In this document: piece after piece, positions 10,676-21,336 of the stretch | Layout: every line of letters begins with the position of its first letter | How positions within the stretch are numbered: the stretch's first letter is position 1 | Source of the DNA: Eremomyces bilateralis CBS 781.70 | Lineage: Eukaryota; Ascomycota; Dothideomycetes; Eremomycetales; Eremomycetaceae | NCBI RefSeq assembly: GCF_010015585.1 | Contig: NW_022985078.1 | Coordinates: 438,322-502,321, forward strand | Direction: 5' to 3' | Length of the DNA stretch: 64,000 bases | Translations under genes and position numbers: made by a program | The notes under the pieces: model-generated | The model's input: the letters and a program-made list of their open reading frames with translations, nothing else | What the model was told of the DNA's origin: nothing | Databases searched by the model: none

Positions 10676-11037
10676 GTGCGCATTTCATATCACCAGCGTT
10701 TTTTTAGGAGAAAAAAATAATCATTCCGCGGGCATCAATTCTAGCGAATACCCGATATACTTGGATACGGCGACCGACGGGCGAGGGAATCATGCGCTCT
10801 CCATCTTCTTTAAACCTGTAATTTACATCCGATTACTTGATCTAAATACTACGACCCCGGGGTCGCGTAGAATCTACGACATCCGTGAGCGGACAATCTG
10901 AATTTTAAGGCGTGACAACGAGTTGCAGCAGTGCGATTTAGTAAAAACCCATCATGATATTTTTGAGCGACGAATACACTCCGCGAAACCCAGCCCATGC
11001 AACGGAAAGCAGAAAGCAACGCGACCAATGCCCACGC
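10676..11037. other. convergent 3' region of CAP and eIF5B
   Basis: About 360 bp between two stop codons. A-rich stretches near 10712-10723 may serve polyadenylation of the CAP transcript. No gene is seen. Confidence 0.45.
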
Positions 11038-14000
11038 TCACGAAATGTCGAACAGCGGCTTCAGCTTCTTGAGCAGGTGCCACTCGTCCATGCTGACGTC
11101 CTCCTTGTAGAACTCCTTCAGCGTGTCGATGGTCGTCCGCGAGATCTTCGAGTACAGGATGTCCTTCTCCTCCAGCTGGCGGCCGTACAGCGGCTGGTTG
11201 GGCCCTTCGATCTTGACCGCGACGGACGGCTGGCCTTTTTTGCAGATCGGGAGGGCCTTGTGGTCGCGCTCGATGGAGGTGCTGGGACGGTGTTAGCGGT
11301 GATATCACGGGTTAGAAATGGGGAGACTCACACTCGGCCCATATCGATGATCTCCTTCTTCCCCTCCGCGTTCGTCTTGATGGCGCAGATGGGCGTGTGC
11401 ATCTTCAGCGTGCCATCGATGACGTCGACGCCCACCACGATCGGATCCTTGTTGTTGAACACCGCGACGGGCTTCAGCACGCACGGGAACACGGCCAGCA
11501 TCTTGCTCTCCTCCTTCCGCTGCTCCGCTAGCTGCTTTAGATGGTTGGTGAAGTCGTCGAATAGGTGGTAGATGATGTCCGCGGTGAAGATCTTGACCCC
11601 GACGTCGGCGGCGTATTTCTCCGCCTCCTTGTCGACGCGCACGTCGAAGCAGAGCATCACGGCGTATTCCGGAGCGCGCTCCAGCATGACGCCGGCTTGC
11701 ATGACATCACGCTTGTACACGGGCCCGATGCTGATGTTGGCCACTGGGATTTTAGAGACGCGGAGGAACTCGAGCAACGCTTCCAGGGAGCCCAGGGTGG
11801 AAGCCTGCACGCTGACGCCTTTGCCGGTCTTGGAGATGCGGGAGAGCAGGTTCTCGAGATCGGACATGACCTCCTCCTCCAGATCCTCTTCGTCGTCGTC
11901 CTCGCCCACCACGAGGAGGCGGGAACCGGCGATGGCGGAGTCGAGGCCGTCGGCGGATATCTTGATACCCATGGCAGCTTTGATTTCCTTGTTGTGAACG
12001 TACTGTGACTTGACACGGAGCTCTTTCATCTCCGCCGGCGTTAGCAGCGCTCGAATGTTGGTAGTGATGGCTCCGTTGAGACCGCATAGCACTATTCGGT
12101 CGCCTTCGCGCAGAACACCGTTCGACAGGATGACATCGATGGTGGTACCCAGACCCTCGATGACCTTGACTTCAAGGACCGTCGCCTCCACCTCCGACAG
12201 ATACATCAGGGAATTGGTCATCCGCTCCTGTGAAAGATTGACGAGCAGCTTCAGAAGGTCGGGGATACCTTCGCCGGTATGCGCGGACGTCGGGACAAGA
12301 GAGACGTTCCGCGCCATGAACCGGTTCTCGTAGAACAGCTCTGAGTTGAACCCTTGCTCGGCGAACGCCAGCTTGGTCTTCTCCAATCGATCACGGAACT
12401 CGCCCTGGCAGCCCTTGTTCTGCATCGACAAGCTGTTCTGGAAGCCGTTGTTGGCGATCTGCTTCCATCCGAACAGACGATCGATCTTGTTCAACGCCAC
12501 GATGAACGGCGTCTTTCGCTCACGCAGGAGTTTCATCGATTCGAGCGTCTGAGGTTCGAGGCCGTGCATGATATCGACGACGAGAATGGCGATGTTGCAA
12601 AGCGAGGACCCACGAGACCGAAGATTGGTGAAAGACTCGTGACCAGGCGTATCGATGACGAGAAGGCCGGGAACTTTGAACTCGAATTTGCCATCTTGGT
12701 TGACGACGGCCGTCTTCTTCTGCAGGGCCTCCACGGGGAAGTAAGTCGCACCGATCTGTTGAGTGATACCACCAGCCTCGCCTTCTTGGACGTTCGTCTG
12801 TCGGACCTTGTCCAGAAGCTTCGTCTTTCCGGTGTCGACGTGCCCAAGAATACAGCAAATAGGGGATCGAAGGTTGGATGCTGACCGAGCTGCCAATGCT
12901 TCCTCGTGCTTCTTCTTTCGCCGTTCCTCTGCCTCCGCCTTCCTCGCCGAAACGACTTTGGCAGCCACGGATGGCTTCTCTTCGTCTTCTGTCTCCTCTT
13001 CCGAGGACTCTTCTGACGACTCTTCGGCCAGAGCCTTTCCGTTCGCGGCGGCCGCTTTCCCGCGAGCTCCAGGCTTCAGTTCTTCTTCCTCTTCGGATGA
13101 GGCATCCCAGCTATCCTTAACACCCTCCAGCTTGGCTGCCTCGGTCTCCCAATCCTCCAAGCCTGCGTCTTCCTCCTCTGGTTCGACAGGCTCAGGTTCT
13201 TGAACCGGTTCCTCAATGTGTGTCTCCTCGAGCTGTTTGGCGGTTTCATCAACGGGCTCCTCTTTCTTCTCCTGGACACCTTTCTTGCCCCCCTTTCGCT
13301 TCCGATTGTCGTATACGGGCTTTTTCTTCTCAGCGCCCGCCTCCAGTCCAAGGACCTTCGCGCCTCCGCTTTCCAGCATCTGCTGCATTCGGATCTTATT
13401 GCGCTCGGCGGCCTCCTTTTGTGCCTTCGTCATGAACTTGCCCTCTTTCTTGAGCTGTTCGATCTTGGCCCTCTCCTTGGCCTTCTTCGCCGCCTTCTGT
13501 TCTTCCTTCCGTTTATTCTCTTCTTCTTCCAGGCGCATACGTTCGATTTCCTTGGTTTTCTCTTCGGCTTCCAATCTAGCTAGCTGCTCTTCTCTCAAAC
13601 GTCGTTCTTCCTGCTGTTTCTGAAGGGCAGCCAGTGCAGCGGGGACCTTCTTCTTTTTGCCCCCAGCCGCTACATCAGGGGTTGCACTAGGTTCGGGTTT
13701 GGCCTCTTCGGCCTTCGCAGGTTGTGGTGCTGGCGTTCGTATGGGTCCGGCAGTCTTCTTCTTTGCAGCCTGCACGCTGTTAGTATCCGCTTCAGGCCAT
13801 CAAAATGGAGATTCATGAATTTCCCGACGTACCTGTTCCTTCTTCCGCTGCTTTTCCCTTTCCTTCTTCTCCTTTTCCTTTTCCTTCTTGGACTTCATCT
13901 TTCCGCCCGGTTGATCGTCCTCATCGTCATCGGCCGGTTCGGCTTTCTGGTACTTGCCACCGGCTTTCCCGCCCTTGCCCTTCTTCGGTTGGGAATAGAG

Positions 14001-14306
14001 ATCCTCATCGTCCATGCTCGCTTCGACCGGAGCTTTCGATGCCAGATCCACGGGTCCGGTGGCGTCCCCATCTTCGTCCTGATCATCCAAATCGGCAACA
14101 GCCTTGCCCTTCTTCTGCTTCTTACCCCGGTTCTTCTTCAGTGCCGCCAGTAATCCACCTCCTCCAGTGTTGTCACCCTCTTCGGCATCACCGGCGGCTT
14201 CCTCGTCCTTTGCTGCTTGGGTGGCTGCAGCAATGGGGTCGGCGACCTCCCCCAGACCTTCATCCCAATCATCACCACCTTTGCTCCCTTTTGTTTTCGG
14301 AGCCAT
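11038..14306 (-). CDS. FUN12: Translation initiation factor eIF5B
   Basis: Exons 14306-13833, 13769-11332 and 11281-11038 (introns of 63 and 50 nt) give 1051 residues. eIF5B is the GTPase that joins the 60S subunit to the 48S complex. The N-terminal 400 residues are Lys/Glu-rich and disordered, as in all eukaryotic eIF5B. The G domain has GHVDTGKT (G1), [10 protein letters not shown] (G2), DTPGHESF (G3), NKID (G4) and TSAHTGEG (G5), and the C-terminal half matches domains II-IV. The first intron carries a perfect TACTAAC branch site. The last intron (GTGAGT...CCCAG) was placed so that the protein continues [11 protein letters not shown]..., the conserved domain IV sequence, ending [10 protein letters not shown]. 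Without it the frame would stop right after GRV. Confidence 0.96.
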
Positions 14307-15077
14307 GATTGCTAAGAGTATCTGGAAATTGCTTTCTCGTGTCGATGATCGTCAAACTATATCGAAGTGGTGTAATGGTCGCGTATGGAGTCCGTCTCGC
14401 CTGTAGGTATGATGGAATTGAGGAAAGTTATCTTAGTCCTCCGGTCGTAGTGGGACCGCTCGACGAAATTATGAAGGCAAACTTCACGTGATCGACCGAC
14501 TGTGAGGCTCGCAAATGTCGAGGAGTGTAATAATATGATTCCCAGTACTGGAAAAGCGGTATTAATGGCTTCGTAGATGCGAAATCAACGAGTGACGACT
14601 GTCGAAAATGGGGAACACAAATGCAATTTTGGGGGAGGGTGGTTTAGTGGGGTTCTCTGGTTCTCCATCATTCAGTTGGCGACTTTCACCATTTGCTCCG
14701 ATTGATGCCGTGAATATCAATATTAATGACATCCCTCCAAGCAATCGCCAGGAATACCTGCCGTACACGTACATTATTCTGACTGTTACTATGACATATT
14801 CCTTGGGATACTCTTGTTAATTGAAAATTATTATCATGTGACGGAGTAGCGATTACAATCCCACCTCATTCCGACCAACTGGTACTGGTACCCTAATATA
14901 CACACACTACAGTTCCAAGATCGGACATATTTTCATCATTATTAGAAGGTGTTTGCGTTGTCCATGGAGCGCGCTAAATTCTCATGAGGCTATTACACAG
15001 AAAGTTAAGACGGTACCATATTAATCCTACACTCGGCGGCGTATGCTAGAATCTATCTGCGCAATAGCGGACATCGA
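14307..15077. other. intergenic: eIF5B promoter and 3' side of YIP gene
   Basis: About 770 bp. No frame with coding character and no tRNA or snRNA was recognised. AT-rich tracts (14815-14840) are present. Confidence 0.45.
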
Positions 15078-16160
15078 TCAACCGAAGAGCATCCGCACAG
15101 CATCTTCCGGCGCCGTGTCATCGCCCCCACTGGGCGCATCCTTTCTCAATGGGCTGCCGTGAGCGAAGAAAAGGACTTTGATAGCAATAGCGAGACCAGC
15201 GTGAAGCGCCGCCACAACAATCAGGAGGATCTTCGAGGTGCGGACATCGGTTGCGGATAGAACGGGGTATCTGGGCGTTGTTAGGTCGTCTCTACCGCTA
15301 ATCATGAGAGGCTCGGATCTTACAAATTTCGAAGGATGAAGAAGACCGACAGTGCAAATCCGATGGCAACAAAGATGTAGTTCAGACCTGCAAGGTATCG
15401 TTAGCATGATCAGTCGCCTCCGTGCTGTCCCAGTACGTACTGCTGATGGGCGACCACGAGATAACGGCCACGGGAATCCAAATGAGGTTCGCATATCCGT
15501 AAAGCGCCCAGCATTCCAGAAGGTTGGCGGACTCGCTGCCGAACCATTTGAGCGTCCCCCACAGCCCGATCGGGATGACGCCCGTATACCCGTAGATCAA
15601 TCCCGCCGCTCCGCTCAGCAACCGGAAGTCATACTGGACTCTGTTTCCGTCCCCTCGGAGCGCGATGTACCGCGAGATGGTGCCGGTCAAGAATAGGATC
15701 ATGACGACGGTGGTGGCGATCCAGAAGGGGCCGTAGAGGTCCGGGTTGCCTTCGAGGACATCAAGGAAATTGGCGCGGGGATAGAGCGTGGCCCAACAGC
15801 GCTTTAGGACCTCGTTGGTGTCGACGTCGAAGAACTGGGCGTAGAAGGACAGTGTCCAGAGGAAGCTCTTGGGTTTGCTCGCCGGACCACCAGTCAGCGG
15901 AGTGGAATCGGGGGCAATCTTATTTCGACGCGATGTTGGTTCGTCGAAGTCTAGGATGGATTAGCCATACGATGAGCTTTATGGTGATGTCCAGATACGC
16001 ACTGGATGAGTGGAACTCCAGGTCTTCTTGCAGGTCCGTTCTTCCCAGGTCTTCTCCCTGAAGATAGCATTAGTATTCAGGATTTACCATCCCCGAGCTG
16101 TCCAACGCAGCATACCTCTTGATCCACGTCCACGACGACATCGTAGCCTCTGTTCGCCAT
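15078..16160 (-). CDS. YIP1-domain Golgi membrane protein (YIPF1/2-like)
   Basis: Exons 16160-16116, 16057-16003, 15950-15441, 15387-15324 and 15270-15078 (introns of 52-58 nt) give 288 residues. YIP-family proteins are five-pass Golgi/ER membrane proteins that bind Rab GTPases and support vesicle transport. The signature NPDLYGPFWIATT at the start of the first membrane segment matches the YIPF1/2 branch. Hydrophobic spans include VVMILFLTGTIS, AAGLIYGYTGVIPIGLWG, LYGYANLIWIPVAVISW, LNYIFVAIGFALSVFFIL and ILLIVVAALHAGLAIAI. The N-terminus is acidic and cytosolic. Four of the introns were fixed by CTAAC/CTAAT branch sites and by frame. The yeast relative is probably Yip5 or Yip4; the sequence alone does not settle which. 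Confidence 0.88.
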
Positions 16161-16359
16161 GGTTGAGGAGCGTTGTTAGGTGCAATAGCGGGATCCCAAA
16201 CTCTTGACGTCAAAGGGCTGGACTGGAGCAATTCACAATGCGTGTCCCAACTCCAAACCGGAACGGCGCCAGGGTCCGATGTCATTTGTGTTCACGTGAC
16301 AATGATTCAATCCAAAGACATCACGTGGGGAAACGAATGGTTGGTGCCTGAAATTGTAC

Positions 16360-16383
16360 TTACAGCCTTACAGCCTTACAGCC
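16360..16383. repeat. three 8-bp tandem copies (TTACAGCC)
   Basis: Three perfect head-to-tail copies of TTACAGCC, followed by a degenerate fourth (TTTAAGCC). It lies 200 bp upstream of the YIP-gene start. Probably a minisatellite; a binding-site array is possible. Confidence 0.7.
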
Positions 16384-17662
16384 TTTAAGCCTGAGACCTC
16401 ACATCTCTTACACGTGCTCACGATGTGCAACCCAGTCAGGAACTCAGGATAAAGAATGAAGAGTCCAATTGTCTCCCCTCCAAAAAGTGCCAGTCCCATC
16501 TCCTTGGAACCGGACGACGCTTGGGCTCACCTGGTCCCTCTCTTCACTGCTTCATTTCTCCCACCAAGCCACCGTGTTCCAAACTCCATCTCGAAAATGC
16601 CTCCTATCATTTTAAAGAACTGGATCGTTGACCTTCCTTGAAACGATCTATTACTATTTAAACGTGAGTTTGGCTTCGAGCGCCGGCTGCCGGGACCACT
16701 TGTTTGCGCTCGAGTCATCCGGTCTCATGCCGTGTCAGACGCCATCCTGTTTGAAACTGCAGTCCACCGCTGGGTCGAGACGCCCAAGTCCCAACATTTC
16801 GGAGAATGCACGGAAACGAGTCCATAGTTCCTTTGTTGGTTTTCCCGCAGGCATCTCCGTTTCACGGCATGACAGGAAAGTGGAGCGTCCAGCCGTCATT
16901 GTCGTCCGCTTATGCCGCGAGAATCGCGAGACGTCAGCCATGCAAGCCCAATATAGGTAACAGGCCGGCTTACTGCAAATGAGCAAATCTTGAGGTTTCG
17001 TGTCGTTGCTGTCCCCCGATCAACTGTCGCTCTGTTTCCATTCTTCAAGTCGATCTTCCCTGATGTGTCCCGCTGCTCTCCCGCTGAGGGGCTGCAGGGT
17101 ATTATCGTGAGATCGTGTCCGATCGTGAGCCTAGTTTTTCGGGGATGCCCCAGAGAATATCAAGTCGATGGGCTGTCCAGACTCGCTCTGCCCCATTTCT
17201 GGTTCACTTAATTTGCGCGATGGGGCTCGCTGGTGCACATTGCAAGGAAAGTTTAATGACAAAGGACCGAAGGACTCGATCCCCTGCCCCACCCTAGCGG
17301 GATCTGGGCAATTGGTAGATGACAATGCTGGCAGCTTCATGCAATCTTGAAACATATTTCACACATTCGAGCCCTGCTATTTGTCCGTACCTGACATAGT
17401 GGCACCGCTCTAGCCAATAACCACGCTAGCGGCATCAAGCCGATTTCAGGGCCGGGGTTCCTGGCTGATAACGAGTGGACTTGGGGACTTAGCGCTGCCC
17501 GCTGTTGATCAATATCGTATTAACCTCACGGCCTCATCTCGTTCTGCGCTGGGAGCCGGTGTTTCCATGCCATGTGGCGTTTTGTTGGAATGATGGGTCC
17601 AGTAGGGCCGCCTTTTGCTTTTATCTCTCAGGGCTAGCAATTTCCGGCCCTGTTAGTATATG

Positions 17663-17668
17663 TATAAA
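17663..17668 (+). promoter_or_regulatory. TATA box upstream of the SCP-like gene
   Basis: A perfect TATAAA lies within a longer AT stretch (17657-17668) and is followed by a CT-rich leader (from about 17690). It sits about 126 bp before the ATG at 17794, a typical fungal spacing. Confidence 0.6.
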
Positions 17669-17793
17669 CCCGACTGGCAATCTATCTGTCTATGTCTTCT
17701 TTCTCTTCACGGCAGGTTCTGACCCAATTCCTTCATTTTCACCACACTCATTGACCATTACGGTCCAGTCACTCTTTTTCCCCACTCGCAAAC

Positions 17794-18672
17794 ATGAAGC
17801 TAGACGATCTCATCAGGCTCTTGACAGCCTACATGGCTGCGCCAGAGATGAACCTCAAGCCTTTCAATCCGGTCCATGGTCCTCGTCCTCCGCTGGTTAC
17901 GGGAACGGGCAGCGCCATCTCCCTCCCGGCTCCCACTCCCGAGCCATCGTTTTCTTCGGTCATCGTCGAACATCATCCTAAGCCCTCGGAGGCACCATCT
18001 TTCATTCCCGCTCCTGTGTGGACCCCTGAACCTTCATCTGAGCCTACTCCTGAGCCTACTCCTGAGCCGACTCTTGAGCCGACTCCTGCACCGTCTTCCG
18101 AGCCTGCTCCTGCACCGTCTTCCGAGCCTGCTCCAGCGCCTACATCTGAGCCTACCCCCGAGCCGACTCCTGAACCGACTCCTGAACCGACTCCCGAGCC
18201 GTCTCAGCCTTCCAGTGGCGGAAGTTATATCGATACCGTCAACAGTTTCCGCAACAAAGCCGGCCTTCCCACGATGACCTGGGATGAGAGCCTGGTTTCC
18301 AACGCGGCGGATGCGGGAGCCGGCACCAAAGGCACCACGCTCGTTCACAAGCTGAACAAGGGAACCGGAGGCCAGGTCATGGTCTTTGGCTTTGAGGACA
18401 ATGCCTCCTGCAACCGCGATACGCTGGACCTGGGCGGCTTCGGCTTGTCGTACTACAGCTGGCTTTGCGAAGTCCCGAGCGACGGCGCGTTGGGCAGTGA
18501 CTTCTGCAGCAAAGTTTTGAGCACGGCCCGGATCAACACGGAGGGACAGACCGGACATTACGATATTCTGTCCAGCTCCAAGTACACCAAAATCGGTTGC
18601 GCCTTTGCCCAGGACTCGAGTGCTTCCACCTGTGCAACATGGACTGGTATCTGGACGTGCGACGTCGCATAG
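17794..18672 (+). CDS. SCP/PR-1-like (CAP superfamily) protein with PEP-repeat linker
   Basis: This single-exon gene encodes 292 residues. The C-terminal half (about 144-292) is an SCP/TAPS domain: YIDTVNSFRNKAGLPTMTWD opens it and TGHYDILSSSKYTKIGCAFA is the equivalent of the GHYTQ..W..T.KIGCA motif, with several Cys for disulphides. Known fungal members (Pry/PR-1-like) are secreted and bind sterols or lipids. Residues about 78-138 are a Pro/Glu linker of repeated TPEP and PAPSSE units, likely extended and O-glycosylated. The N-terminus (MKLDDLIRLLTAYMAAP) is in the place of a signal peptide but contains three charged residues within its first eight after Met, so secretion by the classical route is doubtful unless an upstream exon exists. 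The canonical His of the family is retained in GHYD. Confidence 0.82.
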   Translation: MKLDDLIRLLTAYMAAPEMNLKPFNPVHGPRPPLVTGTGSAISLPAPTPEPSFSSVIVEHHPKPSEAPSFIPAPVWTPEPSSEPTPEPTPEPTLEPTPAPSSEPAPAPSSEPAPAPTSEPTPEPTPEPTPEPTPEPSQPSSGGSYIDTVNSFRNKAGLPTMTWDESLVSNAADAGAGTKGTTLVHKLNKGTGGQVMVFGFEDNASCNRDTLDLGGFGLSYYSWLCEVPSDGALGSDFCSKVLSTARINTEGQTGHYDILSSSKYTKIGCAFAQDSSASTCATWTGIWTCDVA

Positions 18673-18839
18673 GGGAAAGGAGGCTGCTGGCGCGACTCCG
18701 TGGCTTGTCACAGGATTTGACGAGGACCTTGTACTTAACTTCCATTCATGTAAAGCATTATCGATATTGAACATCAGGCACTCGACCTCGTTCGATTTTC
18801 TCGCAAAGCGTCCATCCGGCCAAATCTGTATTGGTGATC

Positions 18840-20564
18840 TTAGGGTTTGGCGGGACTCTCTCCATTCGTCCTCGTCACCACCGGCTTAGCTTTCAAATCT
18901 TGCGCTGTCTCACCACTATCGAAAAGACTCGATGGTTAGCAGAAGTCAAACCGGCCAATCCTGTGTCACTCACCTCCATATCTCCCCCAGCAACACCCTT
19001 TCTGACAACCGCTTCAGGACTTCCGCCCCAAACTCGAAGTCATGCTCGTCCAAGTATATCTGCCCGCTCAACCGGGCCCACCACTCCCCTCCGTAAAGGA
19101 TCAGAGGAATTAACGTGTCATAATCTGCAATCATCGTCTTCATCACCCAGTCCTGGACTTTCATAGCCAGAGCAGTACCCTTCAGGTCAGGACTAGTCCC
19201 CTTCCCACCCGTTACCCGTGCCGCCGTCTGCTCAACCGCAGCCACTGACATCGGAAGCCGCACGTTTGCAAAAGCGCAGTCCCCCAACCGCGACTCCCCT
19301 CGCGCATCCATCGCCGCGCCCAGCACTTCCGTCCCCAAAATCTCCGCGGCTTTCCGACCGCCGTTCCTCGCGAGGTGGAAGACATACTCTCGGATCTTCT
19401 CCTCGCCACCGAGGGACTGGCGGTACTCGATGGCGGCGGGAATGCAGGCGTATGGCGTGTTGTCGGTGGTGCCCACGAACTCGAAATTGACTTCGAAAGC
19501 AGACTTGGTCGGCTCCGGAGTCGGCAATGGACTTCGCGGCTTTTCCTCGCCTTCCTTCAGCAGCGGAATGAGGCCATGGGATGTTGGTATAGTAGACCGG
19601 ATGAGGTGCTGGTTCCGTAGCGGGACGTAAAGCATTGCGCAACCCCTAGGGACGAAAAGCCATCTGCGTATTGCGGCATCAGCAACCGCACCCGGCGCAG
19701 TGGAAAAGAGCAAAAACACAAATCAAGAAGTCCACCCCTTAGGGTGAGATACATGGCCTTACGAGCGGGTTGACTTACTTATGGCAGTTACTCGTGAGGA
19801 AATCACAGTCCAACCTGCTAATATCCAGATCCACGTGTCCGACGCCATGTGCGGCGTCTACACAACTCAGCACTCCCAGCTCTTTACAGGCCTTCGTCAG
19901 ACGCTCGAACGGCACCCTCAGTCCGGGCATCGACACAACCGTATCGAAAATCGCCAACCTTACCCTTCCTCCCTTCGCCGCAACCTCCTTCACCCTCCTC
20001 TTGAACTCGTCCACCAGCCAGTGGTCCGATACAGGGTACGTGTAGTCAACCGTGACCGATTCCGCCGGCGTGGTCTCACAAATGTACCGCACGCTGTTTC
20101 CGCACGCCCCATATATCGTGGAAAAGGTGACTATATGGTCGCCCGGGGCGAAGGTCAACGCCCTTAGAACAGTGTTAATCCCTGTCGTCGCGTTCTTGAC
20201 CAACACCACCGTCTCCACTGGCACTTTCAGCAGCCTCGCGAGGGCGGCCCGAGACTGATCCAGCTTCAGCGGGGACTCATAGCGGATGTACGGGTCAGGT
20301 TGGGCCTCGCAGAATTCTTGCTCGCGGCGACGAACATCCTGCACTTGACGAGGGAATGCGCCGAATGAGCCTGGAATCGGGGGCGTTAGCGCAGTTGCAG
20401 AGTATATGTATGGTCGATTTCCAAAAGCACGGACTGCGATCGAGAGTTGAGAAGGAGTGTCGAGATACCATACCATGGTTCAGATTGATGAACCGTTCAT
20501 CGAACAGAAAATCCTTCTTCAACTCATGACCGAAGCCAGTATTGTCTCGTTTTACCACCGACAT
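18840..20564 (-). CDS. Class V PLP-dependent enzyme, Egt2/LolT/isopenicillin-epimerase-like
   Basis: Exons 20564-20474, 20370-19779, 19663-18974 and 18915-18840 give 482 residues. Fold-type I class V enzymes of this group include hercynylcysteine sulfoxide lyase (Egt2, ergothioneine synthesis), LolT and bacterial isopenicillin N epimerase-like proteins; which reaction applies is not decided by sequence. Visible features: FINLNHGSFGAFP near the N-terminus, NATTGINTVLRAL (phosphate binding), DAAHGVGHVDLD (cofactor Asp) and SNCHKWLFVPRG, whose Lys is the expected Schiff-base residue and is created by splicing. Introns are 103, 115 and 58 nt. The last intron is uncertain: if it is not spliced, the protein ends in frame at 18970 (458 residues, ...GEIWR). 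It converges on the SCP gene. Confidence 0.87.
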
Positions 20565-21336
20565 GTTGCAAGACTCGGCGGGGTATTCGTTCAAACAGCT
20601 TGACTTTCTGTCAACGAAACTCCTCGGCTTGACAAAACTGATCCAAGTGGCAAACCTACAAGCCTTTTATTAATTCTAGCCCTTTATGACTCCCAAGATC
20701 AATTATGACTCCAAATTCTACCTCGACTCATATTGTCCCACTAGTTCTTCCGGCCTTTGTCCGTATCAACGTCAGATCGTTACTCAATGAGGCAATCGAA
20801 GGGCGTGAGTTGTATTACCTACTTGGCCAATGAGATGCCCCAATTGAACGGCTATCCACGGTGCTCTGCATTGTGACTCCGATTGCGGGAACCTTGCGCT
20901 TATTTGCACTTTCTAGTGTGGGATACTCGTATATATTGCACGATTGACTAGGATATGGAATGCATCCGGTATCCTGAACTATAGGCGGTGAAGAATTTCC
21001 TCCCAAGTAATCAAGTCGGGAGTTGAAATAGGGCCGCGATTGCTCCATTATTGTTAGAGCCTTGCCAGCGGTGCCCCAACGAGACAGGACAGGAATGAAT
21101 GATATTCATGGAGATAATAATTATCTGCACTAAATAACCCAAAGTCTGCAATCCACCTCTAAAATGACCTTCCTCATCGAAGAAATAAAGCACTAGGGTA
21201 TCAAATGGGCCGACCCGAAGCCAATGTAAAAAAACGCCAGTAGTACCAAAAGAAGATCTTGATGCTCCGTCAATGCGGCTAAGTCAAATCAAACAGGCGA
21301 ACAGTGCCAACAAAGGCAAGCCGAATTTAGCAATCG
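20565..21336. other. intergenic: PLP-enzyme promoter and 3' side of pseudokinase gene
   Basis: About 770 bp, AT-rich in places. No coding frame or RNA gene is recognised. Confidence 0.4.

Larger units (their letters stand above)
16161..17793. other. 1.6-kb intergenic region with SCP-gene promoter
   Basis: No convincing gene. It holds an 8-bp tandem repeat (16360-16383) and a TATA box (17663-17668) followed by a pyrimidine-rich leader to the SCP gene. Several long open frames here lack any recognisable domain. Confidence 0.45.

Noticed and set aside
11565-12884. Several long open frames on the + strand across eIF5B.
   Set aside because: They are antisense shadows of a GC-rich conserved gene; none has a domain and the minus strand encodes all five GTPase motifs.
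14345-14400. GTGGTGTAATGGTCGCGTATGG looked like a tRNA A-box.
   Set aside because: No B-box or cloverleaf pairing follows within the needed distance.
17876-18277. A long open frame overlapping the PEP-linker of the SCP gene.
   Set aside because: It is a by-product of the repetitive Pro/Glu coding sequence read in another frame, with Arg/Leu-rich nonsense composition.
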